NCBI GenBank assembly: GCA_018894105.1 | Contig: CM032123.1 | Location: 3,039,001-3,103,000 of the forward strand | Direction of reading: 5' to 3' | Length of the DNA stretch: 64,000 nt | DNA from: Jacaranda mimosifolia | Lineage: Eukaryota > Streptophyta > Magnoliopsida > Lamiales > Bignoniaceae | Part shown: positions 22,799 through 35,594 of the stretch, piece after piece | Layout of the letters: each line of letters starts with the position of its first letter | Numbering within the stretch: position 1 is the stretch's first letter | Translations under genes and position numbers: made by a program | The notes under the pieces: model-generated | The model's input: only the letters and a program-made list of their open reading frames with translations | The model's database searches: none | What the model was told of the DNA's origin: nothing

Positions 22799-23197
22799 TT
22801 GGTGTTTGTTTTCATTTTCATGTGGGAATGAAAATTGGAAACAAATACTTTTTCACAACTTTTGCAGAAAAAGTATATATTTTCTTCTCAAACTCTTTCC
22901 AAACCTACCCTATTATCCTATTACACATCAATTAAATTCAAATTTGATTTGACATAAAATACCTACGATTATTTTTAAATTAATAAAATATACATATTTT
23001 TTAAAAAATAAATCTTTTTAAATATAAAAAATATAAATTAACCTACTTTTCAATCTTATAACATATTCTAATCATTACTTTCCAACAGTTCATCCAAATA
23101 CATCTTAATTTCTATTTCAATTTCATAACTAACTCTCCAACTTTTAAAAATAGCTAGAAATGAAAATGACCCTTGAAAATAAAATCAAACGGGCTAT
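22799..23197. mobile_element. MITE-like element, second subfamily, copy E
   Basis: Starts TTGGTGTTTGTTTTCATTTTC and ends GAAAATAAAATCAAACGGGC. The interior (CAAATTTGATTTGACATAAA, then an ATACATATTTTTTAAAA tract) is homologous to copy F at 60233-60626, which confirms a dispersed family. Confidence 0.6.
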
Positions 23198-23505
23198 TAG
23201 AACCCAACATAATTCCAGGTTGATATAATGGTCCCCTTTTTCACCCAATTTTTTAAATCTTTTCTCTTTTATTTATTTTTAATTTCTTTGCTTTAGGCCT
23301 AGGCAGCCATATTCCAATGGCATGGAAATCATGCACTTTTAGACTATACAATTCTTGGAACAAACAGTAGACGAGGTTGGGAGTTCATCTTTTATAATTT
23401 ATTTAAGAAACCCCACATAATGTATGACCATAATTTTTTTGCTGTCTATATGTCAATTTCGAATTAAATTCCGCAAGGGATTCATTCCCTTATGGCTCCG
23501 CTTTT

Positions 23506-23856
23506 AGGGGGTGTTTGGTTTTATTTCCAAACTCCGTTTTCACCATTTTTGCTATTCTAAAAATAGAAATCATCACTTTTTAAAAATTTTCACCCAACAT
23601 AATTTTTATTTTCATTTTCAAAACACATTCTTCAACAACCTATATATTTTTTTCCAATAACCTATATATCTTCTCTTTTTATTCCATTATTTATATATCT
23701 CTCCACCTACAACCTATTAAAATCAATATAATCATTACATTTCTAAACATTTCATCCAAATACATTTTTATTTCCACATCACATTATATAACTAATTCTC
23801 ACCATTTTAGAAATGATGAAAATAGAAAATGAAAATGGAAATAAAACCAAACGGGC
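23506..23856. mobile_element. MITE-like element, GTTTGGTTTTATTTTC family, copy B
   Basis: Begins GGGGTGTTTGGTTTTATTTC and ends GAAATAAAACCAAACGGGC, with an interior matching copies A, C and D (for example CTACAACCTATTAAAATC and CATCCAAATACA). Confidence 0.7.
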
Positions 23857-24224
23857 TAGTTTTTTGTGTTAGGCATAGGCTCCCAAATTGTTGTTTATTT
23901 TGTGAATCATTAGATCAAGATTTTTCCTTGCTTCTAATGTTGCTTGATCAATTGTGGACCTTTTACAACATATTTTTAACGTTTCAATAAAAGAATTATC
24001 ACTAAAAATGATAACAATTTCAAGTTCTATTAAATTTGATACGACCACATTATTCAGATATTAATCTGCATCCTCTATTTTAGTTGGTGTTGCCTCTTCT
24101 ATTTTAAGCGTATGTAACCCACAAGCAATTATTTTGTTAAGGAAATAATTTATGTAATTGACATATATTTATGAAATAGAATAGAAAATAAAAATCAATT
24201 AAAATAGAAAAATCAACATACAAT

Positions 24225-24785
24225 CAGTATTCGAAAAATCGTATTGTTCATTGAACCAAAAAACTTATCGGTTCGCGGTTCATTAGTTCAACCGTTGGTC
24301 GGACCGTAATTGAACCATGACGTTGTAATTATGAAATATATATATTATATTACTTAAAAATTAATAAAATGCCAAAATATATAGCTTAAATAATATTATC
24401 TAACATCATAATCCAAATTTCACAATTCATATTACAAATGATCACAATAATTTAAATATCTCAAGTCTAAAATTTAAAATTGAAAGTGTGTGAGTTAATT
24501 CTAAAGTATAAACTCTAAACCAAGATTTTTTTTTTTTTACTTTTAGATAGCTTGTTAGGTGTACCTTAGTCTTTAAACTTTGTACTTAGACAAAAAAATT
24601 TAAAAAAAATAATTTCGTTAAAAATTAAATAGAAAAATTACTCCGATTCAATTGAACCGTGAGCGTTTCACCAGTCTGAACGATTTTAACAAAATATGAC
24701 TTTTTTTAATTTTTTGATTTTTTGAGAAAACTAAAATCAGACCGGTTCGCCGGCCGATTTGGTCCGATTTTTTAACCCATGCATA
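24225..24785. repeat. GAACCGGTTCG-type repeat remnant
   Basis: Segments rich in CGGTTCGCGGTTCATTAGTT and AACCGTTGGTC at one end and ACCGGTTCGCCGGCCGATTT at the other are in rough inverted relation around an AT-rich core. Likely a degraded non-autonomous DNA transposon; no target-site duplication found. Confidence 0.4.
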
Positions 24786-25437
24786 CAATATTGAGTGTTC
24801 AAAGTATAATAGATAAGTAGACCCGAATGAACAGACATAACCATCTTAATTTAAAAATTCAATATGTTTTTTCTCTTTTCCTTTTAGATGGAGGACTGCG
24901 GAGAGATTTTTTTGAGCGGATTAAGTTGTTGGACATTGATCGAAAAAATTTCTATCAAATTATTCGTCGAAAATTTATCAAGATAAACTCTGACAACTTT
25001 ATAAATTTCCCACGGATTATCCGTCGAAAAAAATTTCGCCAGATATCCAGCGGATTTTTTGACGATGAAATAACAAATTAGGCATTATTGATATTAATGA
25101 GAAGGAAGTATATAGGAGATTTAAGATTGAAATAGACCTGGAATATTTTGTCCCCATCTGGCAGATCTTTTAGATGTACATTAACACATCATCATCCCAT
25201 GTTTTCCAGTGTGTAATTCCTTATTTTAAAATTATAAAAGATCTTCAGAAAAACTTTCTGTAATGTGATATTTTCCTCAATAGTCAGAGACCAAAAGAAA
25301 AGAAGAAAAACTTGAAGAATGACTGCCTTTTAACCGTCACTTCTGGAGTCCCAAAATCAAACATATGAAGAAAAAAAAAGAGAAGAAAAAGTGGGTTCTT
25401 GTGATTGATTTGTACCAGATTGATTCATAGGATTTTT

Positions 25438-25661
25438 TCATTGGATGCAACAGAAGATATTTACAGACAAAATTGGTAGAGAAAAAATAAAAATAAAAAA
25501 GCCCAAGAATAGAAAGAAAGGGACAAAGGAAACAACTACAGAAAACAAGGAAAATTGGGAAACCAGATCAGCGGTTTGAGGAAGTGGGATTCTGAAAATG
25601 ATGATCTTCTTCTTCTTCATTTTTTTTTTTTTTTTTTTTTTTTTTTTGATGGGCATTAAAT
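25438..25661 (-). other. Probable 3' UTR of B-box gene
   Basis: Immediately after the stop on the minus strand, containing a 27-base homopolymer (T on the + strand, 25621-25647) preceded by TTCTTC repeats. Reading frames here are low-complexity artefacts. Confidence 0.4.
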
Positions 25662-26749
25662 TTACCAAAAAGTTCTAGATCTCTTGGAGGAATTGGAAGG
25701 TGGGCTGATGATCTGTGGAACAGCAAAAGAGTTGTCTTCATTCCTTTTTCTTCCAGATTTAACGTTGTCATTTGCAAATTCCTTGGACTGCTCCGCCTTG
25801 AATCCACAATTTGTTGTCCCAAAGATCATCTCCATAGATTGGTTTTGTGTCTGGTGCAAAACTTGAGGGACCCAAAATCCCATTTTTTCTGTGGGAAAAA
25901 CACTCATATTTGTCTCAAGATCAGCGTCCCAGAATGGCAGCAAATCGTTTTCTCCATTCTGTTCGATAAAATTGAGGTTATTTCAACATGGGATATGATC
26001 TTTTCAGTATACTTAGAAAATTTTCAGGCATTAAGCAGCAAAAGTACCTTAGAGAAACCATAAGGAGTTGCAGAAGAAGAGGAAGAATCAAGAAAGTCTT
26101 CAAGGTCCCAACCTGGCAGCATTTTTATTAAGTATTCCGAAATGCTACTTGTTGAGTCCGAATTAATCCCACCATTCATCAACTGAACATTAGTTGCCTC
26201 ACTGGATTCCGGTGGGCTGTCAACTGTTGTACCCTTCGCAGTCGAAGTTGTACATGTTGTGGTAATCATGGAGGCGCTACTATTCAAATTAGAAGATGCG
26301 GATTCTGCCGAAGATGGCGATTCAGAATAAAGGATAGAATTTGCAGAAACTTCGACGCCGGTGAGAAGAAATCTGGTGTGCTTCTTAGTGTGCTCATTTG
26401 CTTTGTGTATTGGAATATCACACTCTTTGCACAGAATCGCCCTGTCTTGCTGACAAAACAAGAAAGCCTTTCGCTCCTAGATATGTTGAAAGAAAATTTG
26501 AGATCATTATTATTATCAAAAGATATAAAACAGCAAGAATAATTAATGTAAAAATATTGTTACCTGGCAGACATCGCACAGGGGGCCTTGTTTAGGGGAG
26601 GGGTGGTGGAGGGAGAAGCGCTGGTGTTTTCCGGCGAGCTTGTTGGCGTGGTGGACGCGGTGGTCGCAGGCGGCGCAGAGGGCGGCCTCATCGGCCACAC
26701 AGAATAGTGATGCTTCATCTTTCTCACATACATCACACCGGATCTTCAT
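25662..26749 (-). CDS. Double B-box zinc-finger protein (BBX20/BBX21 type)
   Basis: Three exons on the minus strand: 26749-26564, 26476-26048 and 25958-25662, giving 303 residues, with small introns of 87 and 89 bases. B-box 1 lies at residues ~5-47 (CDVCEKDEASLFC, CAACDHRVHHANKL), B-box 2 at ~58-100 (CDVCQ joined to an exon 2 start, FCQQDRAILCKECD, HKANEHTKKH). The mid-region has ISEYLIKMLPGWDLEDFLDS and YGFSK. The C-terminus has GFWVPQV, FAVPQI and ends SKRSRTFW. This is the arrangement of BBX20/21/22-like proteins that work with HY5 in light signalling and are bound by COP1; Val-Pro motifs like these are the known COP1 contact. Nuclear transcriptional regulator. Splice sites CAG|GTAACA, CTAG|GAG, AAG|GTACTT and ACAG|AAT keep frame. 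Confidence 0.93.
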
Positions 26750-26824
26750 TTGATCAGTTTTGCAGTGGTCTTTTTTTGGCCTTCTTTTCCTGGTTTTCTT
26801 GATGAAGATTTTGTTTGTTGGGGT

Positions 26825-26846
26825 GGGGGGGGGGGGGGGAGGGGGG
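26825..26846. repeat. G15-A-G6 run in upstream region of B-box gene
   Basis: Fifteen G, one A, six G on the + strand (C-rich on the gene's sense strand), about 75-100 bases before the ATG and probably in the 5' leader or core promoter. Confidence 0.9.
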
Positions 26847-27109
26847 CTGAAATTGGAAATATAGAGACAGAAAAGGGGAAAGAGGGGAAGTAAGTGAAGG
26901 GGAGGGGTTTATTATATTAGGCCAGTTACTATGTTAGGAATGATGAATCTCTCCACTACATATAATTTAATCAGTAGTGTTTTACCAAACTCTATGTATA
27001 ATGACTCATTTATTCTATTTCTTTATTTTTAAAGAAATGATTAATTGGATGTACTTTGGATACAATTACATGCAAGAGTTTAACTATATATGGATGAATA
27101 TCCTATGGG

Positions 27110-27430
27110 GGCTGTTTGGTTTTAATTTCTTTTCTTTTTTTTTTCATCATTTCTAAAATTTGAAAAGTTAGTTAGTGGAAATGAATTGAAAATAAGTTTG
27201 TATTTGGATGAAATTTTGGAAATTTAATAATTATGTTGATTTTAATAAGTTGTAGATGGAAAGAGATAAAAATAAGGGAATAGAGAGAGAAGATATATAA
27301 GTTATTGGAGAACGTGTTTTGAAAATAAAAATGAAAATGATGTTGGGTGAAATTTTCTAAAAAGTAATGATTTTCATTTCTAGAATAGTAGAGAATGAAA
27401 AAAGTGAACGTGAAAATAAAACCAAACTGA
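27110..27430. mobile_element. MITE-like element, GTTTGGTTTTATTTTC family, copy C (inverted)
   Basis: Begins GGGGCTGTTTGGTTTTAATT and ends GTGAAAATAAAACCAAACTG. The interior is the reverse complement of copies A and B (AATAAGTTGTAGATGGAAAG corresponds to their CTACAACCTA segment). Confidence 0.7.
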
Positions 27431-27904
27431 AGTTGATGGGATCCGATCCAAATATTTTGTAATGGGAATAGAATTTTAGAGTGTCAATTTTATTATTCAA
27501 AGTCTCCCAACATATGCTAAAGTCCTTAAATGATCATACATAGAGAGAAGAGGTAAATGTGCAAAGATAGTATCAGTTAGGAGATTTGCTTAGAAGCAGC
27601 CATGACTCACTAATCAAGCATTCTTCCGTCATTGTTGATTGTGGAGGCTAAGTAGTTCGTGCAAAAGTAGGATAAAGTAGGGACGAATTCAAAAATAATA
27701 GTATGGAACATAAAAGTTATAAAATATAAAAATTTAAATATAAATTTCATTAACTTTTGAATTCGAAATATATATTTTTATCGAAATTGAAGGCAATACT
27801 ATTTCATATCATAAAATTTATCAACGATCAAATCAATATCAAAACTTTTAAGATGAAAAATTTGATTCCGTATATATACTTTCTCTCTTGGATCAAAAAT
27901 AAAA

Positions 27905-28158
27905 ATTTGTCGCAGGTTGTGATTGAGATGAATGCTTTAGTTATTGTTCATAAAGTTTCCTCTTGTTTAGAGGATAACTCCTATGTTAGATTAGTTATTT
28001 TGGATTGTAAAGCACTTTTGTTAGAATCAACGGATTGCTCTACTTGTGTTGTCTGATGCTCGGCAAATCATGTGGCTAGTTATATTGCAAGAGCTGCAGT
28101 TTCTATATCTAAACCTAAAACGTGGGAAAATCACGTTCCTACATTCATTTTCCTTTGA
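27905..28158 (+). pseudogene. LINE retrotransposon RNase H domain relic
   Basis: The frame reads EMNALVIVHKVSSCLEDNSY, LVILDCKALLLESTDCST, then a TGA at 28054-28056, and continues in the same frame with CSANHVASYIARAA up to TGA 28156-28158. This matches the C-terminal half of the RNase H domain found in plant non-LTR retrotransposons and related genes (DCK..L, SANxVAxxxARAA). The internal TGA sits where the family usually has Arg, consistent with CGA to TGA decay. No reverse transcriptase remains nearby. Confidence 0.65.
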
Positions 28159-29117
28159 AGCAACTGCTAAGTTAGAATAAAATGTCATCCTTTTAGAGTC
28201 AAAAAAATGCAACTTGGAGGATTTTCCAACATAACTGAGTACTAAACCATTTACTCCGAAAATAAAGTTAAATAGATGTATAAAAAGACCTTAGAAGCAT
28301 GTTCTATGTGCTTTTTTGGAAATAGAAAGCAATATATATATATATATATTTTATCTATCTAATTTCAAGATTCAAATATAGTATCAAGGGACCTGAGAGA
28401 AGATTTGCGGATGCAAGTAAAAGATATTAATAAATTAAAGTTAATAATAATTTCTGCGTGAAAAATTTTCAAACGAAACTAAATTATTTATTATTTATAT
28501 AGTGGAATTTCCAAGATAGAATTCCATGTCTTTATTTAGAATTTCTGGCAACAAATAAAAAGTTTAACTTGCGTGTCTAAAGTGTTACGACGAATAGGAT
28601 CCCACATAATGCCCTTTTCACATGACATAACCTCGCACACTAAAATTGACCTACTTATTAGTTATCTACATCTTAATTACAAAACATATTTCAAATTCAA
28701 AAATTAAGAAGAAAATAAATAATACAAAGTTTGCGACTGAATTCAAATTTTTTATTTCAATTGCTTTCACTTTTTATCTTATATTATAGATAGACATCAG
28801 ATGCATAAGATAGATTTTTAAATAAGTATTTGATCGTAACTTATGCACAATTCAGATATATTTATTAAATGAAATATATAAAAATATAAAATAAAATAAA
28901 AAATTTGCAATATTTGTGAACACTACATAAATTACTTTTATAGTCGAAATATCTCTTTCTAATTTTTCTCTATTGATTTTCATTAAATTCAATGTCTTAT
29001 TACACTACAAATTGTTACTAGACAATTGATCGAGTGGTATCGTTTTTATTTGTATATATGTGAGATTTAATATTAAACGCAAATAGAGACGGAGCCAGGG
29101 AGCTGACAGGGGCAGTG

Positions 29118-29134
29118 CCCCCCCCCCCCCCCCC
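29118..29134. repeat. C17 homopolymer
   Basis: Seventeen C after GGGGCAGTG, at the head of an AT-rich repetitive tract. Confidence 0.9.
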
Positions 29135-29360
29135 AAAATATAAAAATTTCATTTTTTACGTTAACAATTTCAAAATATTACACCTTTGCCCCCTTAAAAT
29201 ATTAAAATTTTATTTTTATATTAAATTTTTTAAATATTACACTTTTATCCCCTTCGAAATTTAAAACTTTATTTTTTATATTAAAATTTTTAAAATATTA
29301 TACTTTTCTCATCCTCAAATTATAAATTTGCCCATCTTCTTATTAAAATATGCATTTTGC
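29135..29360. repeat. Imperfect ~65-bp tandem units
   Basis: Repeated pattern CCCCTTAAAATATTAAAATT..TTTTTATATTAAA..ATTACACTTTT, three to four degenerate copies (near 29150, 29190, 29250 and 29310). Confidence 0.55.
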
Positions 29361-30979
29361 CCCAATATACTTCTTTGTATGTGTAATAAAAAAAATATAT
29401 CATATTTTTGATAATTTAAAATTTTATCCCTCATAAACGAAAATTCTAGTTCCTTCCCTGAACGCAAACGAATTTTAAATACACGTACAACTATGTGCAT
29501 GTGATAAAAAAAAAATTAAAAAAAATGGTACAAATTGAAATTTAATTATCAATCAAGCATGACTACTTTATTGGAAAGCCCAAGGAACATTCTAGTTGAT
29601 ATATTTCTCTATTATTGGTTCAAAAAGTTAACAAAAGGGACCAGACAAGCAATGCCACATCCCTTCTAATCAGGCTTAATATATTCAGATGTTGCACCAC
29701 TTTATTTAGTTTATTAAGATTATTCAAATCTGTCCAAAAAGTCGAGGACCCAATAAAAGTATAATTAATCATAGCATCATAGGATATGTTTCACTTTAAC
29801 GATAATTAATATCTTTTCTTATGACAATTATTACTAATAAATAATTTAGTTATTTTTTAATTTGGTTAAATAATATAATAAATATTAAGAATTAATATTT
29901 TAATTAAATTAAAATTAATAAACAAGTAATACTTATGATAGTTAGTTAAAACTTAAAATATTTACTAGTCAGATATATACCAAAAAGGAATAATTTGGGA
30001 CTCAGGTAATCTAGTTAGGTTTAGGTTAGTCAAACTGAATTAAAATTAATTATACAGTTAATGAGTTACATTTATATAAAATTAATTAATTCACTAATAT
30101 AATATTATCAAATTGATGTAATTTCCCAGGCTCTTGCCTTGAATTTTATTTAATATAATATTATCATTTCTCTAAAAAAAAATAATTCATTAATTACATA
30201 ATTATATAATTAATAAGATTGGCCAATTTGGCAATAATTTTCTTTACTTTTACATAAAATTGTAAAATATAACTACATTACATCTATATTATTTAATAAA
30301 ACACTAAACCTTTTGGTATATTTCAAATAACCTTTCTAATTATATTTTTTAATTCTCATAACTAGAATTATATGTACATGAATTAAGGATTGACCCAATT
30401 ACATCGCCCTAATCCTTATATATATGTGAAGATCAAAGTTTAAATTTAACGAAAATTTGGTCCGCATACACGTGTAAATATACAGAAAAATTATATATAT
30501 AATAATCATTATTTACAATTCAATACTATTATTCTGTAGTCCAGTATTACCAATTTATCGTAATTTTTTTAAAAGCATCACATAAATATATTAAAATTAC
30601 TTTTAAAAAATTATAATATTACATAAAAATATTAAATAAATCTTTTTATTTTATTTCTATAAAAAGATAAAAGAGTCGTGAATTTCAAGTAGATATATTT
30701 TAATGGGATTAGGGCAAATGAGATGCATGGCTGTGCCAGCGGGGCACCCATTATGCTTGTAGCTTATGGGCAGCCAATAACTCTTAATTATTGCTTTTTA
30801 ATATTATTAAATTAAATAAATAAGCGGGTTCCAGAAGTCGCGATAATGGGATCAAATGTATGGAGAGTGGTTTATTAGTTCGAGATCCATGTAAAATGTA
30901 ATTTTCATTTCATTGACTTTGGAATTTTTTATTTTTTTTATTTTTTTTAGTTTTAGAGTGCAAAATTATTCTTAAATAA

Positions 30980-31312
30980 TGAAACTTATGCCTAACTCAA
31001 CCCCAAAAGCTAGCTCAAGAGGTGAAAATTGATCAAAATCATATACAAATACCACAATTTATTTATTTCACTAATGTGGGACACTGGCACACCCCACGCA
31101 TGCCCAGGAATGAACATTTGGAGCGTGAAATGGTATGAAATGGGTGCCCCAACAATATTGGGTAGCCCTATATCAAAAATAGATGACTCTGATACCATGT
31201 TAAATAATGGACCTTGAACCTAACTCAATTCCAAAAGCTAGTTCAAAATGTGAAGATTGCCTAAAACTATATATAAAGACCATAATTTATTTATTTTACC
31301 AATGTGAGACAC
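30980..31312. repeat. Direct repeat pair of ~105 bp, 228 bp apart
   Basis: 30980-31084 and 31208-31312 share CCTAACTCAA, CCAAAAGCTAG, ATAATTTATTTATTT and AATGTGGGAC/AATGTGAGAC. The second copy follows CTCTGATACCATGTTAAATA. This is a dispersed plant repeat type, probably a fragment of a larger element. Confidence 0.55.
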
Positions 31313-31883
31313 CAACAGTCATTAGTATTTTTTTTTTTTATACGCATGCATGCACATCAGGAGTTGGAACTTGATTTAACTCGACTCGAGATCGAACTAT
31401 TTCAAACTCGAGTCAAGCTAACTCAATCTCAATTCGTTTGCACCCCTCCTCTTCAAATCAATCTGAGTTTTACTAATTTATCCATGAAATTAAATGATTT
31501 TTACTATGCAACATTTAACAATCATGCGAGTTACCTTAGTTTGAGGTTATTTTTCATAATTGTACTTTGAGATGATATCATAGGTGACCTCAACTTTCAT
31601 CCACTAGCCAGCGTTCATCTTGATATTTTCCACTAAAATCATTATCACATAAAAAAAATTACTTTATAAGATGTTCGCTTGAGATGGCAGACATCCAACC
31701 AAGACTGTTATGTCAAAACAAATGGCTTAAGGCATTAAATTAATGAGAAATTCCAAGACTTCTGCTAACTGGAGTTTGCGGTTTAAGGTAACCAATTAAC
31801 GCATCAATTTTATGTACGGAAACCATTTACGGGTCAAAAAGGCAGTGGCCATTTGAATTGTATCGGATTGCCAAATAATAATT

Positions 31884-32455
31884 TAGGCAATGTTTGGGTA
31901 TGTTTTCTATGGTAGTGTTTGAATATGAATTATGTGTTTTGGGAGAATAAGTTTTGGAAGTGGGGTTGGAGAATGTATGTTTGTTTATGTTTTGAGAATA
32001 ATAAAAAAATTATTTTGAAAAATTTTCGTATGTTTGTTTATATTTTGGGATGAGACAAATTCTACTGTAGCAGTCAAATCAATGCCTTTTTGTTGAATTT
32101 TTGGAATAAAAATGGAGTTGAATGATTTTTTTATTATTAGAATAATAATAAAATATGTATGATGTATATATATAATATATGTATGTATATATTAGAAAAT
32201 GGAAAAGTTTTGGGGATAATGAAAGATAGAAGAGGATATTTTGGAAATTTTAATTTGGCATTTTCGAGCAAATTTTTTTGTATGTTTGGCTACATTTTAG
32301 GGAAACAAAAAGTTTTGGGGATAATGAAAGATAGAAGATGATATTTTGAAATTTTTAATTTGGCATTTTGGAGGAAATTTTTTTGTTAGTTTGGTTACAT
32401 TTTGGGAAAATAAGATTGTTTCCCCCAAATGTAACCAAACATAGCCTATGTGATT
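31884..32455. mobile_element. MITE-like element with internal 104-bp duplication
   Basis: Starts GGCAATGTTTGGGTATGTTT and ends GTAACCAAACATAGCC (inverted). Inside, AAAAGTTTTGGGGATAATGA recurs at 32203 and 32307, marking a 104-bp tandem duplication. A related stretch continues at 32540-32880. Confidence 0.5.
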
Positions 32456-33846
32456 TTAATATGTATTTTGGGAAAAAGAATGCTAAAAGTGATATTGAAA
32501 AATATAAAAGTTGTGTTGAAAAATATAATAATTTTTTTATTATATTTTGAAAAATAGTTAAAATTTGGTTTTGACGAATTTTGATATGTTTGTTTATGTT
32601 TTGGAGGAAAAAATATTTTATACTATAGCAGTCAAATCAATATTTTTTTGTTGGATTTTTGGATGAAAGTGAAATTGAGTGATTTTTTTATTGCTAAAAT
32701 AATAATAAAATATATATAATATATAATATGTATGTATATATATTGAAAAATAGGGAAGTTTGGGGGATAATGAAGGATATAAGAAAATATTTTTGGGGAA
32801 AAAAAATTAATATTTAAAAAAAAAATGAGTGTATATTTAGTTATATTTCTTCAAAATAATTTTGTTATGGAGAAACATAACTGATTAGTGCTTTAATTAT
32901 TCTATTAATAGTATCGTTAGTACAAATGACATGATAAAATGGGTATTACATCACGCATGACATTATTTTGCAAAGGACAAATTAAGTTGTAAGAAAATAG
33001 GTTTGACTAGCTTTAGATCTGTCAATTGTTTCCACTTGTTCGAGGAACCTTTTTAAACACAAAAAAAAAGTCTAATGTTGTACATGGGCCTGGAGTCGTG
33101 TGACATTGATGCTTCCTATGAATGCTAATCAAAGCAACAATGCTCTTCAGTAAGAGCAAAAATAAATCACTAAGTTGGACTTTTAGAAGGACCGGCGTTC
33201 GTGTAGGAGTTTGGTCAAATCAAAGTCATTACCATAATAAATGTGATTTGAAATTATTTATTTATTTATATTTTGGATCAGTCTGTTCATATCTATCGAA
33301 CGAATACTTCTCATTAGGTAGATATAGAATTGGAACGTAAAATCAATTATACAAATCATGGTCGGTAAAAAGTTCCTAACAAAAATTCTTGAAATTTTAA
33401 ATACATAAAGAATCAGGAGAAAAAAAACGTGTCAAAACATAAAAATTAATAAAATATTATGTTATGTATTTTTATCATATTATGATTTAACGTAAACTAA
33501 GACTCTAACGTGAGATTGACGCTAATCCTACGTCAAATTCAAGAGTTTTTTATGTATAACAGATGGAAGGTTATGACTGGACGTTGTTTTTAGATTTGAT
33601 TCAAATTGAACCAAGTTCAAGTAAAAAAAAATACGGATCAGAGTGTTGGAGTATTAATTTTAAATGGTGAGATCATAAGAGATTTTTGTCATCTAATTAC
33701 ATATAATGAATTATATATTTTTTTTTATGTGATTACTATACAAAAAGTAGTCAATCATCTAACAAATGCAATAATATTTGTTATGTGATTTGTTGGATAC
33801 GGCAACAATAATTTTTTGAAAATTCTACAAGTAGAAAGGAAATAAT

Positions 33847-33865
33847 AGAGAGAGAGAGAGAGAGA
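33847..33865. repeat. (GA)n microsatellite
   Basis: Short perfect GA run. Confidence 0.8.
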
Positions 33866-34179
33866 TTAGTTGCACTTGCATGTGAAACCACGTGCGACAA
33901 AGGAAAAAAAAAACATTAAAAAAAATTGTGTAGTTAAAACTTAAAAGTGGAAAATGCCCACAAGCATGAGATCTCGAGGAATTGAGCGGCAAATTTGACT
34001 AAGCAATCCCATAAAATGAGCGTACAATTTGCAATAGAGTAGGTAGGTCAATGGGTAGGATATCACGTTGTCTAAGTATGTATTTTAAAATATTTAAATA
34101 AAAATATTATATATTTTACATTATTCTAAAATATCCAAAATAATAAAGATCCTAATTCTATTATAGGATGTAAGAAAAG

Positions 34180-34330
34180 TCAAGCCGACTCACGAGCTAG
34201 TGAGTCGGTTCGATTATAGCTCGACTCGAGCTTGAGTTTTAACATGAGTTGAGCTCAAACTCTACTTTAGTTATTCAAAAGCTCATTAATCGGCTTATGA
34301 GTTTTTTTTTTATTTTTTAATATTATTTAT
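34180..34330. repeat. GAGCTCG-rich repeat remnant
   Basis: CACGAGCTAGTGAGTCGG, GCTCGACTCGAGCTTGAG and AAAGCTCATTAATCGGC resemble the GAGCTCG-rich portion of the SH3P2-like intron 4 repeats. Confidence 0.45.
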
Positions 34331-35147
34331 AGATTAATTAAATAATATGTATATTAATAATTTACTTTGCCCAATTTTAAATATTTATTATATACTATTA
34401 GATAATTATAATATATTAATAATAAGATCCTAAAATATCCAAAATAATAAGACCCTAATTCTATCATATCCTATCTAACACAAGACCCATTGAGTCTAAT
34501 TTATTGTTCTTATTTTTAATGTATAAGCTAATTTTATTAATATATACTAAAAATATTATTTGACATACGATAAAAAAAATTCTATATTTAATTTAGTTAA
34601 GTTTTATTTTTTGTATGATTAAAATTATATATAAAAAGTTTAGATACCAAAATTATATTTGATCATCTATAATCTGCTTTGTAATTACTCGAATTAAATT
34701 TTATTTAACTAGCCGAATTCTGGTACCTAAAATTCTAGAACCTAAACAAACTACAAAGACAAATATTTTCTATATTTAATTTAATTTAGTCATTAAATTT
34801 AATTTAATTAATTTTTATTTTTAGTATAATAAAAATTATATATATAAGTTTTAATAAAAAAATTATATATAAAAAGTTTATCATGAGTATAAATTTAATT
34901 TTGGCATAGACAATTATTACCTTAATAAGTTGGCATAGATAATTATTACTTTAATGAGTTGAATTTAAATATAAGGTAATGTACTAATGTGTAATTTTCA
35001 CTTACGGGTATATGGGTAGTTTTTGGTTATACATCCTACTCATACCTACTATATTATCTTTACTAAGTATAGATATGTATATGAGTATGTGCATGATTTT
35101 TTGTGCCTGAGTAGGATAATATCCTATTCATTGACAAATCTACAATA

Positions 35148-35594
35148 TGGTTGTTAACGAATCAAACATTTATCAAATAATTCGATATTCGAATTCAAAT
35201 AGCTCATTCGAATTCGAAATTTAACGAATTCGAATTCGAGTCTAGCATAATATTCGATATATAATCAAATTCAATAATATTCGATAAAATATTCGAATAT
35301 ATAATATTTTTATATTAATATTTTTATTTCTCAAAACTTAAAATTTTGATGATTTATAGTAATGAATCCATCGAAAAAATCAAGTATTTTTATTTTGAGA
35401 CCATAATAAAATGTGAAAAAATAAATAAGTAAAAAATTGAGTTAATCAAACATTCAAATCCAATCCGAATATGTCGAATAGTTACTCGAGCCTAATTTAG
35501 AATTCAAGTTGAATTCGAATACGAATACAAATAAAATGAATTGAATCGAATTCGAATTTTCAAATATTCGATTCAATTTGTTAACAATCCTAGT
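35148..35594. mobile_element. hAT-like non-autonomous element 2
   Basis: 447 bp, beginning TGGTTGTTAACGAATC and ending ATTTGTTAACAATCCTAGT (inverted). Flanks CTACAATA (35140-35147) and CTACAGTA (35595-35602) match at seven of eight positions. The interior is rich in ATTCGAATTCG palindromes. Confidence 0.6.

Noticed and set aside
24827..25081. 84-codon frame with repeated RRK(K)F segments
   Set aside because: Caused by a locally repeated CGTCGAAAAAATTT-type sequence; no start context or homology.
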